DNA from: Marinobacter vulgaris
Lineage (GTDB): Bacteria > Pseudomonadota > Gammaproteobacteria > Pseudomonadales > Oleiphilaceae
Assembly (NCBI RefSeq): GCF_003344045.1
Contig: NZ_QFWX01000006.1
Coordinates: 310,001 to 374,000 of the forward strand
DNA: 64,000 nucleotides
Direction: 5' to 3'
Position numbers and translations under genes: made by a program. Shown in pieces: positions 1 through 8,828 of the stretch. Position 1 is the stretch's first letter. Each line of letters begins with the position of its first letter. Under the pieces are notes generated by a model, which was not told the DNA's origin, ran no database searches, and was given only the letters and a program-made list of their open reading frames with translations.

Positions 1-1318
1 CCCGCAGAGAGTTAGGCATCGCCTCCCGAATCTCCACATCGATAAAGTGCCCTACCACCTCCGGATTTTCATGCCGGAAGTTCACAATACGGTTGTTCTC
101 GGTGCGGCCGGCATACTCGCCCGGGTCCTTCTTGGACAGGCCTGTGACCAGGATGCGCTGGGTTGTGCCAACCATTTTCCGGCTGATGTCCATGGCCTGC
201 TGGTTGATTCGCTCCTGCAGGATGCTCAGGCGCTGTTTCTTCACGTCCATCGGCGTGTCATCCGGCAGGTCCGCCGCCGGGGTGCCGGGTCTGGCGCTGT
301 AGATAAAGCTGAATGACACATCGAAGCCGATATCGTTGATCAGTTTCATGGTGTCTTCAAAGTCCTTCTCGGTCTCTCCCGGAAAGCCGATGATGAAATC
401 CGAGGAAAAACTGATGTCCGGGCGGATCTTGCGCAGGCGGCGGAGTTTGGATTTGTACTCCAGTGCTGTGTGACCGCGCTTCATGGCTGACAGGATGCGA
501 TCGGAGCCGCTCTGGACCGGCAGGTGCAGGTGGCTGACAAGTTCCGGCACCTGCTCATAGGCCTCGATCAGCGAGTCCGAGAACTCCACCGGGTGAGAGG
601 TGGTGTAACGGATGCGGTCAATGCCGTCGATGGTGGCGATCACGGACACCAGCTCGGCCATGTCCATGACGTCGCCATCGTGGGTCTCGCCACGGTACGC
701 ATTCACGTTCTGGCCCAGCAGGTTTACTTCCCGCACGCCCTGGCCGGCCAGGTGAGCCACTTCCGCGATCACATCATCCACCGGGCGGCTGACTTCTTCA
801 CCGCGGGTGTAGGGCACCACGCAGAAGGTGCAATACTTGCTGCAGCCTTCCATGATCGAGACAAACGCGGAGGGGCCGTCGGCGCCGGGGTCTGGCAGGT
901 TGTCGAACTTTTCGATTTCCGGGAAGCTGACGTCCACCACGCCGACACCGTTACCCTTGGCACGCACTTCGGTGATCATGTCCGGCAGGCGGTGCAGGGT
1001 TTGCGGGCCGAAGACCATGTCCACAAAGGGCGCCCTGTCGATGATCGCCTGGCCTTCCTGGCTGGCCACGCAGCCGCCTACACCGATGATCAGGTCCGGC
1101 TTGCTGTTTTTCAGCTTTTTCCAGCGACCGAGCTGGTGAAACACCTTGTCCTGGGCTTTTTCCCGAATGGAGCAGGTATTGAGCAGCAGAATGTCGGCGT
1201 CATCCGGTGAGTCGGTCATTTCGACCGCTTCACCGGAACGCAGCAGGTCTGCCATTCTAGATGAGTCGTACTCGTTCATCTGGCAGCCATGGGTCTTGAT
1301 GTACAGCTTCTTGGCCAT
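1..1318 (-). CDS. miaB: tRNA-2-methylthio-N6-dimethylallyladenosine synthase MiaB (3' end cut by window)
   Basis: The frame reads leftwards from its ATG at 1318 and leaves the window before a stop. About 439 codons are visible against a usual length near 445, so only the last few residues are missing. MiaB is a radical SAM enzyme that methylthiolates i6A37 in tRNAs reading UNN codons. The N-terminus has the [11 protein letters not shown] block with the first auxiliary-cluster cysteine, and the radical SAM motif CSKYCTFC lies near the middle. The protein ends towards a TRAM domain. It is a paralogue of rimO at 7201 but has the MiaB-type N-terminus. Family and start are secure. It is divergent from trmH. 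Confidence 0.97.
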   Translation of the reverse strand, partial: MAKKLYIKTHGCQMNEYDSSRMADLLRSGEAVEMTDSPDDADILLLNTCSIREKAQDKVFHQLGRWKKLKNSKPDLIIGVGGCVASQEGQAIIDRAPFVDMVFGPQTLHRLPDMITEVRAKGNGVGVVDVSFPEIEKFDNLPDPGADGPSAFVSIMEGCSKYCTFCVVPYTRGEEVSRPVDDVIAEVAHLAGQGVREVNLLGQNVNAYRGETHDGDVMDMAELVSVIATIDGIDRIRYTTSHPVEFSDSLIEAYEQVPELVSHLHLPVQSGSDRILSAMKRGHTALEYKSKLRRLRKIRPDISFSSDFIIGFPGETEKDFEDTMKLINDIGFDVSFSFIYSARPGTPAADLPDDTPMDVKKQRLSILQERINQQAMDISRKMVGTTQRILVTGLSKKDPGEYAGRTENNRIVNFRHENPEVVGHFIDVEIREAMPNSLR

Positions 1319-1399
1319 GTGTTTCAACGCTTTTGGTGCATGGTGGTGTATGGTTTGCGCCGGAAGGTCAGTACTGGCGCGCAAAAAAGTCAGCTGGCC

Positions 1400-1405
1400 A
1401 TTATA
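1400..1405 (-). promoter_or_regulatory. Candidate -10 box of miaB
   Basis: On the minus strand this reads TATAAT, a perfect sigma-70 -10 hexamer about 80 nt before the miaB ATG. I see no convincing -35 hexamer at 16-18 nt, so the call is tentative. Confidence 0.4.
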
Positions 1406-1510
1406 ACGGGGTGATCATTCCGCAACCACCTCTGTCTCGGCAATCCTCTAAATCGGCTGTGGTACTATTGGCTTCCTCAATTAATGTGCCAAACCTGATC
1501 CCATATAACC

Positions 1511-2248
1511 ATGACCCCCGAACGCCTGACCCGAATCAAACAAACCCTCAATACCCGCCAACCCGACCTCAGCGTCCTCACTGACCAGGTCCACAAACCG
1601 CGTAACCTCTCGGCCATCATGCGCTCCTGCGACGCCTTCGGCCTGGCCAACATGCACGTGGTATGGCCGCGGGAAGGCTTTCGCGCATTCCGTAAAACCG
1701 CTGGTGGCAGCTATAACTGGGTAACGACCCATACTCATCCATGCATGGATGAAGCCGTGTCGGCGTTAAAAGGGCAGGGGCACAAAATCTACGCCGCACA
1801 GCTGTCTGATCGCGCAATAGACTACCGGGAAGCGGATTTCACCGTGCCCTGCACAGTGGTCACGGGCAACGAAGTGGACGGCGTCAGTGACAGCGCCGCC
1901 GAACAGGCCGACGAGCACATCGTGATTCCCATGATGGGCATGGTGGAGTCACTGAACGTATCGTCAGCCTGCGCCATTATCCTCGCAGAGGCGCAACGGC
2001 AACGAAAACTGGCAGGGCTGTATGACTACCGCCGGCTACCGGACGAAGAGTACAAACGCCTGCTGTTCTGCTGGTGCCAGCCGGTCGTAAAACGCTATTG
2101 CGACGACCGCAAGCTTCCCTATCCGCCTATCGACCCGGAAACCGGTGAACTGGTTGATGGCGTAGGCTGGATGCGGGAAGTCCGGAAACTCCGCGCAAAC
2201 CGCCCAAGATGGACTGATAAAAAAGTCACCATCAACGAATCTGAATAG
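1511..2248 (+). CDS. trmH: tRNA (guanosine(18)-2'-O)-methyltransferase TrmH
   Basis: A 245-residue SpoU/SPOUT-class enzyme that methylates the 2'-OH of G18 in the tRNA D-loop using SAM. The three SPOUT motifs are visible: RNLSAIMRSCDAFG at residues 31-44, VVTGNEVDG at 116-124 and PMMGMVESLNVS at 140-151, which form the trefoil knot and SAM pocket. The C-terminal basic extension is typical of the TrmH type rather than RlmB. There is no clear Shine-Dalgarno before the ATG. The gene is convergent with ndpA, with repeat B1 between them. Confidence 0.95.
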   Translation: MTPERLTRIKQTLNTRQPDLSVLTDQVHKPRNLSAIMRSCDAFGLANMHVVWPREGFRAFRKTAGGSYNWVTTHTHPCMDEAVSALKGQGHKIYAAQLSDRAIDYREADFTVPCTVVTGNEVDGVSDSAAEQADEHIVIPMMGMVESLNVSSACAIILAEAQRQRKLAGLYDYRRLPDEEYKRLLFCWCQPVVKRYCDDRKLPYPPIDPETGELVDGVGWMREVRKLRANRPRWTDKKVTINESE

Positions 2249-2285
2249 GGGAGATTAACTTGCATCGCCTAATCGGTCACGGTGT

Positions 2286-2357
2286 GGGGGTGCATTTTCT
2301 GCCGGAAAAAGGTGTCCGAGCGCAGCGAGTTCTTTTTCCAGAAGAAAATGCACCCCC
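2286..2357. repeat. Dispersed hairpin element B, copy 1
   Basis: An imperfect inverted repeat of about 72 bp. The left arm starts GGGGGTGCATTTTC and the right arm ends GAAAATGCACCCCC. They enclose an A-rich/T-rich inner stem and the loop GAGCGCAGCGAGTTC. The same loop occurs in copy 2 (3581-3673). It lies between the convergent ends of trmH and ndpA, where it could act as a bidirectional terminator, although no clean U-run follows the stem. Confidence 0.8.
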
Positions 2358-2431
2358 GCGGCGGGGCCAGCCCCAAAGCCACCAGGCCAGAGAGTCTGCC
2401 TCAAAACCATCAGGTTGGCGGGCCAGCAACC

Positions 2432-3448
2432 TCAATCGTCGCGACTTTCCAGATACCGCTGCAACTGCTCCCGCAAAGCCTTCGGCAGCCTGGTAATCGT
2501 CAACGCATCGTTGTCACGGTCATAGTAGACCGCCTGATTCACCAGATCGGACGAAAACGATACACTCATGCCGCCACCGGACCCCGCAATCCGCACCAGC
2601 TTCTTCACTTTGCGATGATCCGGATGCAACACCCCGCTCTCCGGAAGCTCGGCCGTCTCACTGGCAAACTCCTTGAATCGCTGCGGCTGATCCTCATCCA
2701 GATAACCTGACAGCGCCTCGATAGCCACCGGTTCGCCCAGGGCATGCTGCTCCTTGGAAAACTCATAGGCCCGCGCACGAATCTTGCCCGCTTCTTCAGG
2801 CTCTGACGACTTGGCAAAGGCTTCCACCGCATCCATGAACGTCAGGGTTTCCTTCTCCACGTCCACCTGATTAGTAAAACCGCACAAGCGGATAAACAGC
2901 TCGCCCGGCTCCCCACTGCCACGGGCATGAACCAGCGTCAGGTAATTCTCCCCGGGGTTATCGTTCTGCCAGTCCTCCAGCTCGATACGCACCGCCAGGT
3001 TCAGCCGGGACAGGCTGAGCACATCGGTTGTGTCCAGCGACTGCTGGCCATCAAACCGCAGAGCGCTGTCGCTTTCCAGCACCAGCAGATACATTATCTC
3101 CCCATCCGCCAGAGCCTCGTGCACCAGCATCAGATGCCCCTCATGCTCCTCCTGACTGCCGTTCAGCAATTCCTGCCACTGGCCGAAAATGCGGTCGGTC
3201 AGGGAGGTAAAACTCTGCCTGTCTTCCAGATAATCCTTCAGCCAGGCACTGAATGGCGATTCGCCAATGTCCTCTGAAAAACGCCCGTATTTCTTGCCCG
3301 GCTTGCTGTTGAACAGACGCTTCATCTGCTTGTGAAGGGCCTCATAGTCGCCACCGGGCTCGGACAGGGCCTCACCGGGGCGAACCTGTGCCGGTTGTCC
3401 GGGCTGGAGCTGGCTGGCGAAGAGGGTGCGGAGGTGTTTGATGGCCAT
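2432..3448 (-). CDS. ndpA: Nucleoid-associated protein NdpA/YejK
   Basis: A 338-residue protein of the NdpA (YejK, 37-kDa nucleoid-associated) family, expected to be cytoplasmic and bound to the nucleoid. Its molecular role is poorly known. The match rests on full length, the N-terminal start MAIKHLRTLFA, the central block LFIRLCGFTNQVDVEKET and the C-terminal KVKKLVRIAGSGGGMSVSF region. It has no membrane segment or signal peptide. No strong Shine-Dalgarno precedes the ATG at 3448. It stands alone, with dispersed repeats on both sides (B1 after its stop, B2 before its start). Confidence 0.9.
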   Translation of the reverse strand: MAIKHLRTLFASQLQPGQPAQVRPGEALSEPGGDYEALHKQMKRLFNSKPGKKYGRFSEDIGESPFSAWLKDYLEDRQSFTSLTDRIFGQWQELLNGSQEEHEGHLMLVHEALADGEIMYLLVLESDSALRFDGQQSLDTTDVLSLSRLNLAVRIELEDWQNDNPGENYLTLVHARGSGEPGELFIRLCGFTNQVDVEKETLTFMDAVEAFAKSSEPEEAGKIRARAYEFSKEQHALGEPVAIEALSGYLDEDQPQRFKEFASETAELPESGVLHPDHRKVKKLVRIAGSGGGMSVSFSSDLVNQAVYYDRDNDALTITRLPKALREQLQRYLESRDD

Positions 3449-3580
3449 GGAGTTATCGAGTCCTTGCTTGGTAATACGAGAGAGGTTCTGAGGGTAAACC
3501 TTCAGGGGGTGGGATTGTAATGGATTTTCGGGGGTTTTAGGGAAGGTTGGAATGGGTGGGATGGTTGATCAGGTGCGATC

Positions 3581-3673
3581 GGTTCGGGGGTGGGGGTGCC
3601 TTTTCTGCCAGAAAAAGGTGTCTGAGCGCAGCGAGTTCTTTTTCCAAAGAAAGGGCACCCCCGCCCCCGAACC
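3581..3673. repeat. Dispersed hairpin element B, copy 2
   Basis: Second copy of element B. The loop GAGCGCAGCGAGTTC is identical to copy 1 and the inner A-run/T-run stem is kept. The outer arms are longer and differ: the left begins GGTTCGGGGGTGGGGGTGCC and the right ends GGGCACCCCCGCCCCCGAACC read across its last 21 positions, which pairs with the left arm almost perfectly. It lies in the 275-nt gap between the ndpA start and the cysN stop. I see nothing else in that gap. Confidence 0.8.
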
Positions 3674-3723
3674 AGCCACTAGGCTGCAGACCAAAGGGGC
3701 TATCTCAAGGCCGGGCCGCCAGA

Positions 3724-5382
3724 CTATACCCGTTTGTTCCGCATCAGGTCCTGAACCAGCGAATTGACCGCATCGGTGATTTCCTGATCGTCATCCGCAG
3801 AAACAGCCGCCGAAGCCACATCGGTGCCCAGATTCACCGCAATGGCAACCAGACCGTGAGCGCTCACCACCTGGGCGACGCGACGACGGTCGTCAGCATC
3901 CCCGGCATTGTCCTCGGTCAGCACGACGGACGTCTTACCCTGGTCAAACAAAGCACGCTCAACCGCCAGTGCCAACGCCGAAGCCTTTTTGCCATTACAG
4001 GCAATGATGGCCGGTTTCTGAGCCAGGCGGCGCTCACGCTCCTCGCTGGTCACCGGGTCCAGCGACTCAACCGTGCCTGCGGTGCCGGCGATCATGCCCG
4101 CGCCAATGGTCACGTTGGTCAGCCGGTCAATTACAATGAAACTGCCGGTGGCGTGGTTACGCGGGTAGGCGTCAAACGCAATGGGCTGGCTCAGGGTCAG
4201 CTCGCAAAGGCCAATCTCATTCAGCTGAAGGGCAGCAGGATTGTCGTTCTTCTCCAGCGTATTCACATCGGTCTGGTGATGAATGTTTTTGACCGTCCCG
4301 GAGGTAAACGTCGGGCCGAGCTTGATGTCGTAAAGCCGGCCGGTCTCCAGCGGGCCGTCAGTCATCCACACGATATTGGCGGTAAAGCGATTGCCCACTT
4401 CCGGCTCGTCCTCGGCCTTCACCAGCATATCGCCGCGGCTGACATCGATTTCGTCGGTTAAGGTCAGCGTCACCGCCTGATCAATGTAGGCTTCTTCCAG
4501 ATTGCCGTCGAACGTCACCACATCCTTGACGGTGCTGGTGCGCCGCGAGGGCAGGGCCATCACTTTGTCGCCGGGGCGGACTACGCCGGAGGCGATGGTG
4601 CCGCAGAAGCCGCGGAAGTTCAGGTTGGGCCGGTTGACGTACTGCACCGGGAAGCGGAAGTGCTCCAGGTTCTTGTCGTGGGAAACCTGGACAGTTTCCA
4701 GAATTTCCATCAGTGGCTGGCCCGTGAACCACGGGGTATGCTCGCTTTTGTTGACGACATTGTCCCCCTCAAGGGCAGAAATCGGCACAAAGCGGATGTC
4801 CTTCAGGCCCAGCTTGTTGGCGAAGGCCAGGTAGTCATCCTTGATTTCATTGAAGCGTTCTTCACTGTAATCCACCAGATCCATCTTGTTGATGGCCACC
4901 ACAATGTGGCGGATACCCAGCAGGGACGCAATGTAAGAATGGCGTCGGGTCTGGGTCAGCACCCCGTAACGGGCATCGATCATCAGGATCGCCACCTGGG
5001 CGGTCGACGCGCCAGTAGCCATGTTGCGGGTGTACTGTTCATGGCCCGGGGTGTCGGCAATGATGAACTTGCGTTTGTCGGTGGAGAAGTAGCGGTAGGC
5101 GACATCAATGGTGATGCCCTGTTCCCGCTCTGCCTGCAGCCCGTCGACCAGTAGAGCCAGGTCCAGCTTCTCGCCGGTAGTGCCCATCTTGGCACTGTCG
5201 GTCTTGAGGCTGGCCATGTGATCTTCGTAGATCATCTTGGTGTCGTGGAGCAGGCGCCCAATGAGCGTGCTTTTGCCGTCGTCCACACTGCCGCAGGTCA
5301 ACAGGCGCAGCAGTTCCTTGTTCTCGTGTTGCTTCAGGTAGGCCTGAATATCTTCGGCAATCAGATCAGACTGGTGTGACAT
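3724..5382 (-). CDS. cysN: Sulfate adenylyltransferase subunit 1 (CysN) with a decayed C-terminal APS-kinase-like tail
   Basis: The GTPase subunit of ATP sulfurylase, which couples GTP hydrolysis to making APS from sulfate and ATP with CysD. The start MSHQSDL at 5382 is chosen because it lies one base past the cysD stop and is preceded by GAAGGG inside cysD. The P-loop GSVDDGKS is at residues 31-38, followed by [11 protein letters not shown] and NKMDLVD. At 552 residues it is about 75 longer than stand-alone CysN and about 80 shorter than CysNC fusions. Residues 451-552 align by eye to an APS kinase domain, but its P-loop is replaced by [10 protein letters not shown] infer loss of kinase activity. 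Confidence 0.93.
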   Translation of the reverse strand: MSHQSDLIAEDIQAYLKQHENKELLRLLTCGSVDDGKSTLIGRLLHDTKMIYEDHMASLKTDSAKMGTTGEKLDLALLVDGLQAEREQGITIDVAYRYFSTDKRKFIIADTPGHEQYTRNMATGASTAQVAILMIDARYGVLTQTRRHSYIASLLGIRHIVVAINKMDLVDYSEERFNEIKDDYLAFANKLGLKDIRFVPISALEGDNVVNKSEHTPWFTGQPLMEILETVQVSHDKNLEHFRFPVQYVNRPNLNFRGFCGTIASGVVRPGDKVMALPSRRTSTVKDVVTFDGNLEEAYIDQAVTLTLTDEIDVSRGDMLVKAEDEPEVGNRFTANIVWMTDGPLETGRLYDIKLGPTFTSGTVKNIHHQTDVNTLEKNDNPAALQLNEIGLCELTLSQPIAFDAYPRNHATGSFIVIDRLTNVTIGAGMIAGTAGTVESLDPVTSEERERRLAQKPAIIACNGKKASALALAVERALFDQGKTSVVLTEDNAGDADDRRRVAQVVSAHGLVAIAVNLGTDVASAAVSADDDQEITDAVNSLVQDLMRNKRV

Positions 5383-5383
5383 C

Positions 5384-6292
5384 TTAGAAGTACCCTTCCC
5401 GCTTTTTCTGTTCCATGGAGCCTGCCGAATCGTGATCAATCACGCGGCCCTGGCGTTCGGAGCTGGTGGCCAGCAGCATTTCCTGAATGATCTCCGGCAG
5501 GGTGTCTGCCTCGGATTCAATGGCGCCGGTCAGCGGGTAGCAGCCCAGGGTGCGGAAACGGATGGACTTCATCTCCGGCTGTTCGCCCTCTTTTAGCGGC
5601 ATGCGGTCGTCGTCCACCATGATCAGCGTACCGTCGCGCTCAACCACCGGGCGTTTGGCGGAGTAATACAGGGGAACGATCTCGATGTTTTCCAGGTAGA
5701 TGTACTGCCAGATATCCAGCTCGGTCCAGTTGGACAGCGGGAAAACGCGGATGCTTTCGCCTTTGTTGATCTTGCCGTTGTAGATGTTCCAGAGCTCGGG
5801 GCGCTGGTTCTTCGGGTCCCAGCGATGGTATTCATCCCGGAAAGAGTACACCCGCTCCTTGGCGCGGGATTTCTCCTCGTCCCGGCGCGCGCCACCGAAG
5901 GCCGCGTCGAACTTGTACTTGTCGAGGGCCTGCTTCAGGGCCTGGGTCTTCATCACGTCGGTGTGTTTGGCGCTTCCGTGTGTGAAGGGCCCGATACCCT
6001 GCCTGATGCCATCCTCGTTCTTATGAACAATCAGGTCCAGGCCGTACTCTTTTGCCTTGCGGTCCCGGAATTCAATCATTTCCTTGAATTTCCAGGTGGT
6101 GTCGATATGCATCAGCGGGAACGGCAGCTTGCCGGGGTAAAAAGCCTTGCGGGCAAGGTGGAGCATGACCGCGGAGTCCTTGCCGATGGAATAGAGCATG
6201 ACCGGATTGTCGAACTCAGCGGCGACTTCGCGGATGATGTGAATGCTCTCAGCTTCCAGCTGTTTGAGATGCGTCAGATTGTATGTGGTCAT
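5384..6292 (-). CDS. cysD: Sulfate adenylyltransferase subunit 2 (CysD)
   Basis: A 302-residue catalytic subunit of ATP sulfurylase, in the PAPS-reductase/N-type ATP pyrophosphatase superfamily. The PP-loop motif [10 protein letters not shown] is at residues 35-44. The protein ends in the family-typical region [18 protein letters not shown] lies 4 nt before the ATG at 6292. It forms a two-gene operon with cysN, with a single base between stop and start, which suggests translational coupling. A perfect 6-bp inverted repeat (6408-6423) lies upstream. Confidence 0.97.
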   Translation of the reverse strand: MTTYNLTHLKQLEAESIHIIREVAAEFDNPVMLYSIGKDSAVMLHLARKAFYPGKLPFPLMHIDTTWKFKEMIEFRDRKAKEYGLDLIVHKNEDGIRQGIGPFTHGSAKHTDVMKTQALKQALDKYKFDAAFGGARRDEEKSRAKERVYSFRDEYHRWDPKNQRPELWNIYNGKINKGESIRVFPLSNWTELDIWQYIYLENIEIVPLYYSAKRPVVERDGTLIMVDDDRMPLKEGEQPEMKSIRFRTLGCYPLTGAIESEADTLPEIIQEMLLATSSERQGRVIDHDSAGSMEQKKREGYF

Positions 6293-6407
6293 CGTATCCT
6301 GTTACCGCTTCTGCGTGCCCCCGGATCAGACGGAGGCTGGGCGTGTGAATGCGATAATGATACCAGATCGGGCCGTGGCATAAGAAGGTGGCCAACTAGA
6401 GTTTGCT

Positions 6408-6423
6408 GCTATAACAATATAGC
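6408..6423. promoter_or_regulatory. Palindrome upstream of cysD, candidate operator
   Basis: GCTATA-ACAA-TATAGC is a perfect 6-bp inverted repeat about 115 nt before the cysD start. It lies in the 164-nt gap between cysD and the PilZ gene and overlaps AT-rich, -10-like sequence. Sulfate assimilation genes are usually controlled by CysB, but I cannot show that this is a CysB site. Confidence 0.35.
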
Positions 6424-6456
6424 GTCGAGGTAGCCAGGCGAGTACGGTATTAGGCC

Positions 6457-6861
6457 TCAGTGCGGGACGTTGGAGAGCAGTTTACTGACGTAATTGTTGA
6501 CGTACTCGAACCCGTTGCCTTCGAATTCCGCGAACTGAATGCCAAGCTGGAACCGGTCACGGGCAATGCGCCGCATATGAACGATATTGCCGCCGGCGAC
6601 CACGGAGACTGGTTGCTGGGCGATCACTGGAACTGCGAAGGTGGTCGTGACGTGAATCCAGTTGCCGGGCGCGGGCGTCTTCTGGCCTGGGACAAGTGTT
6701 TTGATGGCCTTCTGGTCACACATGACCATTAGGCCGGTACGTGAAATGTTGGAAATTTCACAGTCAAGGCAGCTGCCATCCGCTTTTGCAATGGTGACCT
6801 CAGTGGTCACATCAACACGCTGCTGATTCCGAAGGTTTGGCTTGGCGGCAACTGGTTTCAT
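6457..6861 (-). CDS. PilZ-domain protein
   Basis: A 134-residue protein that is essentially one PilZ domain, the usual c-di-GMP receptor fold. The RxxxR motif is R11-NQQ-R15 and the second motif (D/N)xSxxG is N38-ISRTG43, so both ligand-binding motifs are intact. There is no partner domain, so output is probably by protein contact (motility, pili or surface polysaccharide). I chose the ATG at 6861 because the PilZ domain begins just after it. The same frame stays open to 7026, but that extension has no recognisable features. Two very short frames precede the gene (6858-6908, 6912-6971), the nearer overlapping this start as ATGA. Confidence 0.85.
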   Translation of the reverse strand: MKPVAAKPNLRNQQRVDVTTEVTIAKADGSCLDCEISNISRTGLMVMCDQKAIKTLVPGQKTPAPGNWIHVTTTFAVPVIAQQPVSVVAGGNIVHMRRIARDRFQLGIQFAEFEGNGFEYVNNYVSKLLSNVPH

Positions 6862-6908
6862 AATGACTCTTCTGGCATCTCTTGTTGTAAAGAAGGCTGC
6901 CTTGCCAT
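6858..6908 (-). CDS. Possible 16-residue leader ORF overlapping the PilZ gene start
   Basis: ATG at 6908 reads MARQPSLQQEMPEESL and stops in TGA, sharing ATGA with the PilZ start. No strong Shine-Dalgarno precedes it. It may simply be chance. It is reported because it tiles exactly between the better-supported 6912-6971 frame and the PilZ gene. Confidence 0.2.
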   Translation of the reverse strand: MARQPSLQQEMPEESL

Positions 6909-6911
6909 CGT

Positions 6912-6971
6912 TCAGTCCTTTTTGAATCTCGACGTTTTTATATTTTTTACACTTGCGATTAGCTCGCTCAT
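6912..6971 (-). CDS. Possible 19-residue upstream ORF with a perfect Shine-Dalgarno
   Basis: ATG at 6971 is preceded by AGGAGG only 2 nt away and encodes MSELIASVKNIKTSRFKKD. The peptide is basic and AT-rich in codons. The Shine-Dalgarno is the strongest in this neighbourhood and cannot serve the PilZ start 110 nt downstream. The short AGGAGG-ATG spacing is a weakness. It could be a regulatory leader peptide or chance. Confidence 0.3.
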   Translation of the reverse strand: MSELIASVKNIKTSRFKKD

Positions 6972-7118
6972 AACCTCCTGAAAGTCTAGTTGTTTGTTTC
7001 CTGATCAGCAAGCTGCCTGTCGTCAAAGTTGTCAGATTTGTGAACTGGATAGGATCATGGCGTCACCGATTATGACGGCTATCACCACCGGTCAGTCGGA
7101 ATTACCTGCGCGGGCTCA

Positions 7119-7148
7119 CTGACGGCGGCAGGTCCGCTGGGGTAAACT
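7119..7148 (+). promoter_or_regulatory. Candidate rimO promoter
   Basis: The 339-nt gap between the PilZ gene start and rimO holds the two small frames above and this pair of hexamers: CTGACG, an 18-nt spacer and TAAACT, each matching sigma-70 consensus at four of six positions. I see nothing else convincing in the gap. Confidence 0.25.
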
Positions 7149-7200
7149 ACCGCCAACATTCACCTGGAGCCGATCAGGGCGCCATGATTCCGTGCAGGTT

Positions 7201-8541
7201 ATGACAGACAAAAATCCTTCCGTTTCCCAGAGTGGCAAAGTAGGCTTTATCAGCCTTGGCTGCCCCAAGGCACTCGTTGACTCAGAGCGCATCCTTACCC
7301 AGCTGCGACTGGACGGGTACGACGTGGTGTCAACCTACAACGATGCCGATATTGTTGTGGTCAACACCTGTGGCTTCATCGATGCCGCCAAGCAGGAGTC
7401 CCTGGATGCCATCGGCGAGGCCATCAGCGAAAACGGCAAGGTGATTGTCACCGGCTGTATGGGCGTTGAAGCCGACAAAATCCGCGACACCCATCCCGGC
7501 GTTCTGGCTGTTTCCGGCCCCCATGCCTACGAGGAAGTGGTTGGTGCGGTGCACCAGTTTGTGCCTCCAAACAAACACCATGACCCCTTCACCGATCTGG
7601 TTCCGCCCCAGGGCATCAAGCTGACCCCCCGGCATTACGCCTACCTGAAGATCTCTGAAGGCTGCAACCATCGCTGCACCTTCTGCATCATTCCGTCCAT
7701 GCGCGGCGATCTGGTCAGCCGGCCCATTGGCGATGTCATGGACGAGGCCCAGCGGCTGGTGGATGCCGGGGTCAAAGAACTGCTGGTGATTTCCCAGGAT
7801 ACCTCCGCCTACGGTGTTGACACCAAATACCGCACCGGCTTCTGGCAGGGTCGCCCGCTGAAAACGAAAATGCAGTCGCTGTGCGAAGCGCTTGGCGAAA
7901 TGGGCGTCTGGGTCCGCCTCCACTATGTTTATCCTTATCCCCACGTGGACGACATTATCCCGCTGATGGCCGAGGGCAAGATCCTGCCGTACCTGGACAT
8001 CCCGTTCCAGCACGCGAGCCCGAAAGTACTCAAGGCCATGAAACGCCCGGCCCACGACAGCAAAACCCTGGATCGCATCCGCAAGTGGCGGGACATCTGC
8101 CCCGAGCTGACCATCCGCTCCACCTTCATTGTCGGCTTCCCGGGTGAGACCGAAGAGGATTTCCAGCATCTGCTGGACTGGCTGGATGAAGCGCAGCTCG
8201 ATCGCGTAGGCGCGTTCAAGTACAGCCCGGTGGAAGGTGCCAAAGCCAACGAACTGGAGGGTGCAGTGTCGGAAGAAGTCAAGGAGGAGCGCCTGGCCCG
8301 CTTCATGGAGAAACAGGCCGAGATCTCAGCCGCCCGCCTGCAGGCGAAAATTGGCCGGACGATTGATGTGCTGATCGACGAAGTTGACGAGGAAGGCGCT
8401 ATCGGCCGTTCCAAGGCAGATGCGCCGGAAATTGACGGCATGGTCTACCTCAATGAGGAGACTGATCTGGTGCCGGGGCAGATTGTTCAGGTTGTGGTTG
8501 AGCATGCGGATGAGCATGATCTTTGGGGTCGGCTGGTGTGA
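7201..8541 (+). CDS. rimO: Ribosomal protein S12 methylthiotransferase RimO
   Basis: A radical SAM enzyme of about 446 residues that adds a methylthio group to the beta carbon of the conserved S12 aspartate. The N-terminal MTTase domain starts [17 protein letters not shown], which distinguishes RimO from MiaB. The radical SAM motif is CNHRCTFC, and the C-terminal TRAM domain ends DLWGRLV. The frame also offers GTG at 7192. I prefer ATG at 7201 since neither has a strong ribosome site and the conserved domain starts soon after. It is convergent with gatB, with two repeat elements between them. Confidence 0.96.
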   Translation: MTDKNPSVSQSGKVGFISLGCPKALVDSERILTQLRLDGYDVVSTYNDADIVVVNTCGFIDAAKQESLDAIGEAISENGKVIVTGCMGVEADKIRDTHPGVLAVSGPHAYEEVVGAVHQFVPPNKHHDPFTDLVPPQGIKLTPRHYAYLKISEGCNHRCTFCIIPSMRGDLVSRPIGDVMDEAQRLVDAGVKELLVISQDTSAYGVDTKYRTGFWQGRPLKTKMQSLCEALGEMGVWVRLHYVYPYPHVDDIIPLMAEGKILPYLDIPFQHASPKVLKAMKRPAHDSKTLDRIRKWRDICPELTIRSTFIVGFPGETEEDFQHLLDWLDEAQLDRVGAFKYSPVEGAKANELEGAVSEEVKEERLARFMEKQAEISAARLQAKIGRTIDVLIDEVDEEGAIGRSKADAPEIDGMVYLNEETDLVPGQIVQVVVEHADEHDLWGRLV

Positions 8542-8584
8542 TTGGCCTCACGTTTAGGCCCTAGCCTGGGTATTGCGGAGGAGG

Positions 8585-8693
8585 GCGTTGGCGGATGCCC
8601 CCTCCCAAAAAACGCTACAAGCCCATCCATGGGCGCTTGGGCTCCGCCATCCCTGGCTCCGCACATTTTTGGGAGGGGGGCATCCCCCAACGC
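8585..8693 (-). ncRNA. TwoAYGGAY-like structured element A1
   Basis: An element of about 109 bp whose core reads on the minus strand. The outer arms are GCGTTGGCGGATGCCCCCTC and their complement ending CAACGC. Inside are two small hairpins, GCCA-GGGA-TGGC and CCCA-TGGA-TGGG. The second has CCCA/TGGG where other copies have CACA/TGTG, a compensatory change. It lies between the convergent stops of rimO and gatB. See the findings for the five-copy comparison. Confidence 0.6.
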
Positions 8694-8725
8694 TGTTTAG
8701 CTCCGAGATAGCGCCAAAGCGTAGC

Positions 8726-8751
8726 TCGGATTAGGCGAAGCCGTAATCCGA
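8726..8751. repeat. Short inverted repeat C, copy 1
   Basis: TCGGATTA and TAATCCGA flank GGCGAAGCCG, itself GGC-GAA-GCC. It is a near-perfect small hairpin between rimO and gatB. Related copies lie at 22410-22437, 38175-38199 and 58733-58766. A weak T/A-rich stretch follows, so it could help end transcription. Confidence 0.65.
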
Positions 8752-8828
8752 TAAATAGGATCGACCGTTAACTCCGAATCCAGGCAGGCTGGGTCCGCAG
8801 CCAAACGCCACGCCCCAGTGCCAAAAGG

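Noticed and set aside
8585-8693. Interpretation of the A elements as integron attC sites or insertion-sequence ends
   Set aside because: There is no integrase, cassette array, transposase or target-site duplication, and the conserved part is the central core rather than the ends.
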